Positions 6,514-10,502 of a stretch of 10,502 nucleotides of DNA are shown here, piece after piece. Location: assembly GCA_903924445.1 (NCBI GenBank), contig CAIYBQ010000189.1:1-10502 (forward strand). Reading direction: 5' to 3'. The stretch comes from an uncultured Armatimonadota bacterium (GTDB taxonomy: Bacteria > Armatimonadota > Armatimonadia > Armatimonadales > Armatimonadaceae). Both the position numbers and the translations under genes were made by a program. Every line of letters begins with the position of its first letter. Within the stretch, counting starts at the first letter, position 1. A model generated the notes under the pieces. That model saw only the letters and a program-made list of their open reading frames with translations, was not told the DNA's origin and did no database searches.

Positions 6514-8730
6514 TCAGCGATCATCATCACTCCGCGGTTCGCGTGGTGTCTCGAGTGCGGCATCCGCCTGATCCTGTTCGGGATACCGAATACGACCGTG
6601 CATTGTGCCGCTGAGAATGTGGATAAACACCGTCTCAATCGTTTTCATTTCCCGAAGTGTTAGATCACTCTCATCGAGCTGGCCATCGGCGAGCTTGTCC
6701 TGAATCATCCGCTGCACAAACTCCGCCAGCTTCTGCGGAGTTGCCTGCTGCAATACGCGACTGGCGGCTTCCACGGTATCTGCGAGCATCAGGATTGCCG
6801 CTTCCTTGGACTGTGGTTTCGGTCCAGGGTAGCGGAACTGAGCTTCGAGGAGACGATCCGGTACACCATCGGTGGCCTGATGATAGAAGTACTTCATCAC
6901 GGACGTCCCGTGGTGCTGCGACATCACATCGATGACCTTAGCTGGAATTCCGGCAACCTTGGCCATTTCCATGCCATCTTTGACATGGGATGCGAGGACA
7001 ACGGCAGAGAGACTCGGGTTAATGGTTTCGTGGATGTTCTCACCGGTTTGATTTTCGATGAAGAACTCTGGCCGGCTCATTTTGCCGAGATCATGGTAGT
7101 AGGCTGCAACCCTCGTTAGAAGAGCATCGGCGCCTATTGCTTCCGCGGCACCGCTTGCAAGGTTTGCCACCATCAGCGAGTGGGCATAGGTTCCGGGAAC
7201 GTGCATCCGGAATTCCTGCAGCAGCGGCGTGGCAGGGTCTGCCAGCTCTAAGAGTCGAAGATGTGTTGTGACACCAAAGATACGCTCAAAGATAGCCACT
7301 CCAAGATAGAAGAGCATCAGAGCAACACCGCCAGCGACCACTCCCCAGAGGACACCAGTGATGTGTTCCTGGAGGGTGTCACCTTCGATGAGTCCTGCGA
7401 GAACAATCAGAAACGCATTTGATATCGCGAGGAGGAGGCCGCTTCGCAGGAGGTCTGTACGGTTTCGAAGGGTGGAGACCGCAACAATCCCAACAAGTGA
7501 TGAACCGAGCGTCACGATGGTAAAGCGGAGCTCATTGTTCAGAATCAGCCCGGCAGCGGTGGAAAGGAGTGCAACGACAAGGGTTGCGATGTTTGGGCAA
7601 ACGAGAACAGCGAGGACCATCCCGGCGGATGCCACACACATCATCCCCAAATATCCAAAGTGAACCCCTGAAAATGGCAATCCGAGGAGTGTGGAGCCGA
7701 TTTTGATGCCTGCAACAGCGATGGTAACGACGATTGCAGTAAGGACTTTTAGGTTGTTTCGGGACCAGATTTCCCGTGCGTACTGCCTCGCAAACGCACT
7801 GACCAACAGCACCATCCCGCTGACAAGGAGAAAGACCGTGGAGATGGCACTGGCATCGAGTGTGGCGGAACGCAATCCAAGAGCGCTGAAGGCATCCAAA
7901 TGCGCTTGTGTAGTTCGCTCACCACTGCGGATTACTGCCTGCCCTGCTGCGACACGGCGGTATTGGCGAGGGATGCGCGACTGTGCATCCGCTCGGCGAC
8001 GGGTGGTTTCCATTCTGTCCAGAATGCGATTCGGGGTGATCAAGCCTTGAAGAATCATTCGAACGGGCGACCGGAGCTGCTCAGGGAGGGTGTCGATTGC
8101 CATCGCCGCAGCAGCATCCCGTTTCGCAACCGCGATGTCATCCTGGGTGTCGTGAATCGGCGTAATCATCACGCGATTTAGAACAGCGGATGCCACATTG
8201 AGTGCCGTGGTCCGACCAGCCCGGTCTGCGCTAAGCAGCGGTTCGAGCACCTTCTTGTAGGATAGTGCCAGTCCTGTTGCACGTTCGACATCGGCAACGA
8301 TGACCTTTTCGGCATCCCTGTCAGCCGTTTCGACAATGCTAAAAACCGCCTGCAGGGCTTCTTCCGCCTGCTTGGCAGCATCGGATTGGACGACAAATAC
8401 TTCATCGATGTCGTCTGCGGCCTCACGTCGTAACCTCGATGTAAGCTCGGTATCTTCGTAGCGTACGGTGCGCTGCGCAACGATATCGGATGTCGCGGTT
8501 TCGCCAAGTTTGAGATTGGTCCGATTGGGGAGGAGGTGCGCACATAGGAGTGCGGTAAGGGCAATCGTAACCGCAATGCCAAGAACGACATTGAAGCGTT
8601 CTGGAGGCGGCGCAGGAATGGCCGTCGTGCGGCGCATCGCAGCACGCAAGCGGAACGCAGAACGTCCATCCTGAGGTTGAGGGGCAACTTTGGTTAGGAA
8701 CCGGGTTGCTAATTCTGAGAAGATTGCCAA
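6514..8730 (-). CDS. pgpH: PgpH/YqfF-type 7TM-HD cyclic-di-AMP phosphodiesterase
   Basis: A 738-residue membrane protein of the 7TMR-HD family, which hydrolyses cyclic di-AMP to pApA in characterised members (PgpH of Listeria). Order of parts: a basic N-terminus, one membrane span (about 46-67), a long extracytoplasmic 7TMR-HDED domain (about 70-290, rich in Ala, Arg and Asp), several membrane helices (about 295-500) and a cytoplasmic HD domain. The HD domain shows GTYAHS with His517, YYHDLGKM with the His546-Asp547 pair and Lys550, then PEFFIENQ and the later SQHHGTS. These are the expected metal ligands, so it should be active. The tail after RIRYPEQ is acidic and charged. The frame is assigned a TTG start at 8730 because no ATG or GTG precedes it, but no Shine-Dalgarno sequence supports it; ATG at 8637 (residue 32) would still leave the first membrane span intact. 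It follows rpsU by 53 bases across a stem-loop. Confidence 0.93.
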   Translation of the reverse strand: MAIFSELATRFLTKVAPQPQDGRSAFRLRAAMRRTTAIPAPPPERFNVVLGIAVTIALTALLCAHLLPNRTNLKLGETATSDIVAQRTVRYEDTELTSRLRREAADDIDEVFVVQSDAAKQAEEALQAVFSIVETADRDAEKVIVADVERATGLALSYKKVLEPLLSADRAGRTTALNVASAVLNRVMITPIHDTQDDIAVAKRDAAAAMAIDTLPEQLRSPVRMILQGLITPNRILDRMETTRRRADAQSRIPRQYRRVAAGQAVIRSGERTTQAHLDAFSALGLRSATLDASAISTVFLLVSGMVLLVSAFARQYAREIWSRNNLKVLTAIVVTIAVAGIKIGSTLLGLPFSGVHFGYLGMMCVASAGMVLAVLVCPNIATLVVALLSTAAGLILNNELRFTIVTLGSSLVGIVAVSTLRNRTDLLRSGLLLAISNAFLIVLAGLIEGDTLQEHITGVLWGVVAGGVALMLFYLGVAIFERIFGVTTHLRLLELADPATPLLQEFRMHVPGTYAHSLMVANLASGAAEAIGADALLTRVAAYYHDLGKMSRPEFFIENQTGENIHETINPSLSAVVLASHVKDGMEMAKVAGIPAKVIDVMSQHHGTSVMKYFYHQATDGVPDRLLEAQFRYPGPKPQSKEAAILMLADTVEAASRVLQQATPQKLAEFVQRMIQDKLADGQLDESDLTLREMKTIETVFIHILSGTMHGRIRYPEQDQADAALETPREPRSDDDR

Positions 8731-8741
8731 TGAATTGTCAA

Positions 8742-8766
8742 CGGGGATGATTTGAAACCATCCCCG
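8742..8766 (-). other. Intercistronic stem-loop between rpsU and pgpH
   Basis: A perfect eight-base stem, CGGGGATG with CATCCCCG, encloses a nine-base loop between the rpsU stop and the pgpH start. On the minus strand it is followed by TTGACAATT and not by a T-tract, so it is not a classic terminator. It may be an attenuator or an mRNA-stabilising element that lets rpsU be expressed more than pgpH. Confidence 0.55.
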
Positions 8767-8783
8767 GATCCTTAGTAAAGAGC

Positions 8784-8972
8784 TTAGCGCTCTTCGTTCC
8801 GCTCGATCTTACGACGGCGGGCGGCTTCTGCACGGCGACGTTGGTCACTCGGCTTTTCATAAAATTCATGAGCGCGAGCAGCCTTGAGGACGCCATCCTG
8901 TTGGAGTACCTTCTTGAAGCGCTTGAGCGCGATTTCAATCGGTTCACCTGGCTTGACTTGAACTTGTGCCAT
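8784..8972 (-). CDS. rpsU: Small ribosomal subunit protein bS21
   Basis: A 62-residue, very basic protein with the bS21 pattern: a short beta start (MAQVQVKPGEPIEIALKRF), then KKVLQQDGVLKAARAHEFYEKPS and a run of Arg/Lys (RRRAEAARRRKIERNEER). bS21 is a late-assembling 30S component near the anti-Shine-Dalgarno region. The ATG at 8972 is fixed by an exceptionally strong ribosome binding site; an upstream GTG frame extension to 8993 would include that site and is rejected. It is the first gene of the minus-strand operon and is read from an extended -10 promoter about 95 bases upstream. The length fits bacterial bS21 (about 58-71 residues). Confidence 0.95.
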   Translation of the reverse strand: MAQVQVKPGEPIEIALKRFKKVLQQDGVLKAARAHEFYEKPSDQRRRAEAARRRKIERNEER

Positions 8973-8979
8973 TTCGTTT

Positions 8980-8988
8980 CCCCCCTTT
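8980..8988 (-). promoter_or_regulatory. Strong Shine-Dalgarno sequence of rpsU
   Basis: AAAGGGGGG on the minus strand ends seven bases before the rpsU ATG. It is the most purine-rich ribosome binding site in the window, consistent with a highly expressed ribosomal protein, and it fixes the start at 8972. Confidence 0.85.
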
Positions 8989-9067
8989 ACCAAACCGTCT
9001 CACGGCCACATTTGGCCACGGAAAGCGAGTGTGTTTCCCTCTCGGAAAAACAAATCTTGCGATAGGC

Positions 9068-9076
9068 ACTATATCA
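9068..9076 (-). promoter_or_regulatory. Extended -10 promoter element of the rpsU operon
   Basis: On the minus strand TGATATAGT combines a TG-N extension with TATAGT (5 of 6 to TATAAT). It lies about 95 bases upstream of the rpsU ATG in the divergent spacer. No good -35 hexamer is seen at 17-18 bases, as expected for an extended -10 promoter. The leader that would follow contains GTGGCC and GGCCAC repeats (around 9003-9018) able to form a small hairpin. Confidence 0.45.
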
Positions 9077-9128
9077 CACGCAGTCTAGTGGCATCTGCAG
9101 CAAGTTCCGGTAATGATAGTAATCAACA

Positions 9129-9156
9129 CCATCGCGGCGTAGTTACACGCCGATGG
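9129..9156 (+). other. Leader or promoter stem-loop upstream of the secreted-protein gene
   Basis: CCATC (9129-9133) and GGCGT (9136-9140) pair with ACGCC (9147-9151) and GATGG (9152-9156). This gives a ten-base-pair stem with a two-base bulge and a six-base loop, ending 31 bases before the ATG at 9188. It could be a 5'-leader structure or a dyad operator. It leaves the GAGGA ribosome binding site unpaired. The rest of 8973-9187 holds no gene, and no clear promoter is visible for the rightward gene. Confidence 0.45.
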
Positions 9157-9187
9157 ATTGAATCATTGACGATTGAGGATTGGCTTC

Positions 9188-10033
9188 ATGCATATCGGCA
9201 AGGCGTTCGCGCTATTCGCGGTTACACTCTCCGTTTTACCTGCACAGGTAGCTCAGGCACAAACGGCGCCAGCAGTTGTTGCTAAAGATGGAACCTACAG
9301 CTGGACTGTCAACTTTACAAAAGGTGAAGCGCCACGCTACCGCACGTACATCAAGATCAGCGGCCGTCAAGCCGATGAATCCGGTGACATTATCATCACG
9401 ACACGTGGCGAATCCAAGCACGATGTCAAAGATGTTCTTCCGGATGGCACTGCAACATACGAGCAGCTTGACACATTGAATGCGGCAACGTTCCAGAACA
9501 TGCCCCTCCCTGCAGACAAGAAGCCTCCGGTACCGGTTGTCATCACCTATTCCAAGGCTGGCATCATGGTTAAGCGTGTCAATCCTGCAGCTGACCCATT
9601 CGATCGTTCACAAAAGGGTATTCCAAACCTGATGTGTATTCCAGCTCCAGTAGCCCCTGTCAAGGTAGGCGAATCATGGAAGTCGGAAGTCCCAAACCTG
9701 TTGGTCAAGGGACAGAAGATCTCCATCACACAGACTCTCGTCGCAGCCGAGAAGGTGATGGGCGTCGATTGCCTTAAGTTGACCGCAAAGTACGATTTCC
9801 CTACAACCTACGGTGCGCAGGAATCCGAGATTTCCAAGGTTGACTCGACCATATGGATTGAAGTGAAGACCGGCCAGGTCTTCAAGATTGTCAACACCAC
9901 GATCAACCCACTGCTGCCATTCCCTGCAGCAAAAGTGACATCAACGGCAATCACCACCCGGATTGTTGCTGGACAGAATGACAAGGAAGATGTAGATGGC
10001 GAGAAGCTGATTCTCCCTGCGGCAAAGAAGTAA
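9188..10033 (+). CDS. Secreted protein of unknown function, 281 residues
   Basis: I do not recognise a named family with confidence. The ATG at 9188 has GAGGA eight bases upstream and begins a signal peptide, MHIGKAFALFAVTLSVLPAQ, with a predicted cleavage after AQA at residues 22-24. The mature part is Lys- and Thr-rich and predicted mainly beta-stranded, with no membrane span. There is no lipobox Cys, so it is not a lipoprotein. Only two Cys remain in the mature part (150 and 195) and they could form a disulfide. Segments such as LPDGTATYEQLD, VKVGESWKSEVP and MGVDCLKLTAKYDF recall the secreted two-lobed beta proteins found in planctomycete-like bacteria, but this is only an impression. The gene has its own terminator. 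Its last 88 bases occur again, diverged, about 200 bases downstream. The convergent gene to the right is a CPBP protease; no functional link is shown. Confidence 0.85.
   Translation: MHIGKAFALFAVTLSVLPAQVAQAQTAPAVVAKDGTYSWTVNFTKGEAPRYRTYIKISGRQADESGDIIITTRGESKHDVKDVLPDGTATYEQLDTLNAATFQNMPLPADKKPPVPVVITYSKAGIMVKRVNPAADPFDRSQKGIPNLMCIPAPVAPVKVGESWKSEVPNLLVKGQKISITQTLVAAEKVMGVDCLKLTAKYDFPTTYGAQESEISKVDSTIWIEVKTGQVFKIVNTTINPLLPFPAAKVTSTAITTRIVAGQNDKEDVDGEKLILPAAKK
9946..10033 (+). repeat. 88-bp direct repeat, intact copy (3' end of secreted-protein gene)
   Basis: The last 88 bases of the secreted-protein gene, coding for AITTRIVAGQNDKEDVDGEK and the final residues, recur at 10147-10234 with 9 differences by hand alignment (about 90% identity, no gaps). 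The two copies start 201 bases apart in the same orientation. Confidence 0.92.
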
Positions 10034-10058
10034 CCTTCCGACTAACCCAATAGCATCG

Positions 10059-10091
10059 ACGGCCTCTGGATAACTCCGGAGGCCGTTTTTT
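10059..10091 (+). terminator. Rho-independent terminator after the secreted-protein gene
   Basis: ACGGCCTCTGGA and TCCGGAGGCCGT form a 12-base-pair stem (one T-G pair) around the loop TAAC, followed by six T residues. It begins 26 bases after the stop codon. It has no T-tract in the reverse direction, so it should act on plus-strand transcripts only. Confidence 0.92.
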
Positions 10092-10146
10092 CGTGTTTAT
10101 GTGTTGCCCCATCAAACTGAAGTAATGATCGTATTGGGCTATCGCA

Positions 10147-10234
10147 GGCAATCATCACCCGGATTGTAGCTGGACAGAATGACAAGGAAGACGTAGATGG
10201 CGAGAAGTTAATTCTCTCAGCGGCCACGAAGTAA
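10147..10234 (+). pseudogene. Truncated paralogue remnant of the secreted-protein gene
   Basis: This stretch keeps the final 28 codons and the TAA stop of a gene like the one at 9188-10033, reading AIITRIVAGQNDKEDVDGEK then LILSAATK. Of seven changed codons, four are synonymous and three change a residue (Thr to Ile, Pro to Ser, Lys to Thr). That suggests the copy diverged partly as a coding sequence before losing its 5' part. The reading frame upstream hits a TGA at 10118 without any ATG, GTG or TTG in between, so it is not translated as it stands. The 5' homology stops abruptly at 10147, and no transposase or inverted repeat is seen at the junction. It most likely derives from a tandem duplication followed by deletion. 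The segment 10092-10146 between terminator and remnant shows no gene. Confidence 0.85.
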
Positions 10235-10247
10235 GCTCAGTATCAAA

Positions 10248-10502
10248 CTAACGACAAGCAAACATCAAACTAATCACCGCAAGGTCCGCCATCATCGCAT
10301 GCAACGCGATACAACGCCCGAAGGAACGGGACTGACGGTAGATGAAAGTCAGCATCACCCCCATAGCGTAGACAGCGATCCCGCCGAGCATCGCAGCGGG
10401 TACCCCGCATACAAACCAAATAGGCACGACATGCCAAAGAGAGAACGGGATGGCAACGATGGCATCCTGGCGTATTCCAACAGCCTTTGCTCGCTCTTGA
10501 AC
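10248..10502 (-). CDS. CPBP-family intramembrane metalloprotease, C-terminal part (runs off right edge)
   Basis: An open frame entering from the right edge and ending at TAG (10250-10248), giving the last 84 residues. The sequence AIPFSLWHVVPIWF carries the FxxxH metal-binding motif of the CPBP (CAAX protease and bacteriocin-processing, Abi) family. It is followed by a Gly-rich membrane span, the segment FIYRQSRSFGRCIALHAMMAD with a second conserved-type His, and a final hydrophobic helix. This matches the family's C-terminal half (FxxxH, then G..G, then the later His helix); the EExxxR motif would lie outside the window. After the second His, Asp falls at +5 where HxxxN/D is usual. Such proteins cleave prenylated or membrane peptides or act in bacteriocin self-immunity; the role here is unknown. 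It is convergent with the secreted-protein gene and ends 13 bases from the paralogue remnant. Confidence 0.75.
   Translation of the reverse strand, partial: VQERAKAVGIRQDAIVAIPFSLWHVVPIWFVCGVPAAMLGGIAVYAMGVMLTFIYRQSRSFGRCIALHAMMADLAVISLMFACR

Noticed and set aside
10042..10227. A minus-strand frame through the terminator and remnant
   Set aside because: It covers a strong terminator and the antisense of the gene remnant, has no ribosome binding site, and its predicted product has no recognisable features.
10112..10275. Three copies of ATCAAACT near the remnant
   Set aside because: The unit is only eight bases and irregularly spaced, with one copy inside the CPBP coding end, so chance is sufficient.
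1..10502. Apparent excess of GCATC and GATGG words on both strands
   Set aside because: Common Asp-Gly, Asp-Ala and Met-Ala codon combinations can explain it. A genome-wide word count would be needed before calling it a signal.

Overview
This is a bacterial chromosomal window of moderate GC (roughly 55% by eye) with tightly packed housekeeping genes. No rRNA, tRNA, CRISPR array, insertion sequence, integrase or phage gene was found. Three things fit Armatimonadota (or a relative): an exported Tricorn-type protease, a DgkA-PAP2 fusion, and the order S21 / PgpH / YbeY / DgkA / CNNM-CBS protein. That placement is inference only, since no rRNA or marker phylogeny is available here.

Layout from left to right. 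(1) 1-333, minus: the first 111 residues of glucose-6-phosphate dehydrogenase (zwf), running off the left edge. (2) 334-561: a divergent control region with a CRP/FNR-like palindrome close to zwf and a possible promoter for the plus-strand gene. (3) 562-3714, plus: a 1050-residue exported Tricorn-like serine protease with nine PD40 repeats, a C1 domain, a PDZ domain and an S41 catalytic domain, followed by a strong and probably bidirectional terminator. (4) 8972 down to 3836, minus: a probable operon rpsU, pgpH, ybeY, dgkA-pap2 and a CNNM/CBS transporter-like gene. The last three are linked by stop/start overlaps. (5) 8973-9187: a second divergent region with an extended -10 promoter reading towards rpsU and a stem-loop in the leader of the rightward gene. 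(6) 9188-10033, plus: a secreted 281-residue protein of unknown function with a strong terminator. (7) 10147-10234: an 88-bp diverged copy of the 3' end of that gene, apparently the remains of a tandem paralogue. (8) 10248-10502, minus: the C-terminal 84 residues of a CPBP-family intramembrane protease, running off the right edge.

The minus-strand operon combines translation (S21, the rRNA-processing endonuclease YbeY), second-messenger turnover (a PgpH-type c-di-AMP phosphodiesterase), lipid carrier phosphorylation and dephosphorylation (DgkA-PAP2) and ion homeostasis (CNNM/CBS). These are the usual neighbours of ybeY in Gram-positive-type genomes, although phoH and era are not seen here. 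I found no convincing new multi-gene system. The best leads are the gene remnant, sequence changes at expected metal or ion sites in YbeY and the CNNM protein, the uncharacterised secreted protein, and several regulatory-looking repeats and hairpins.
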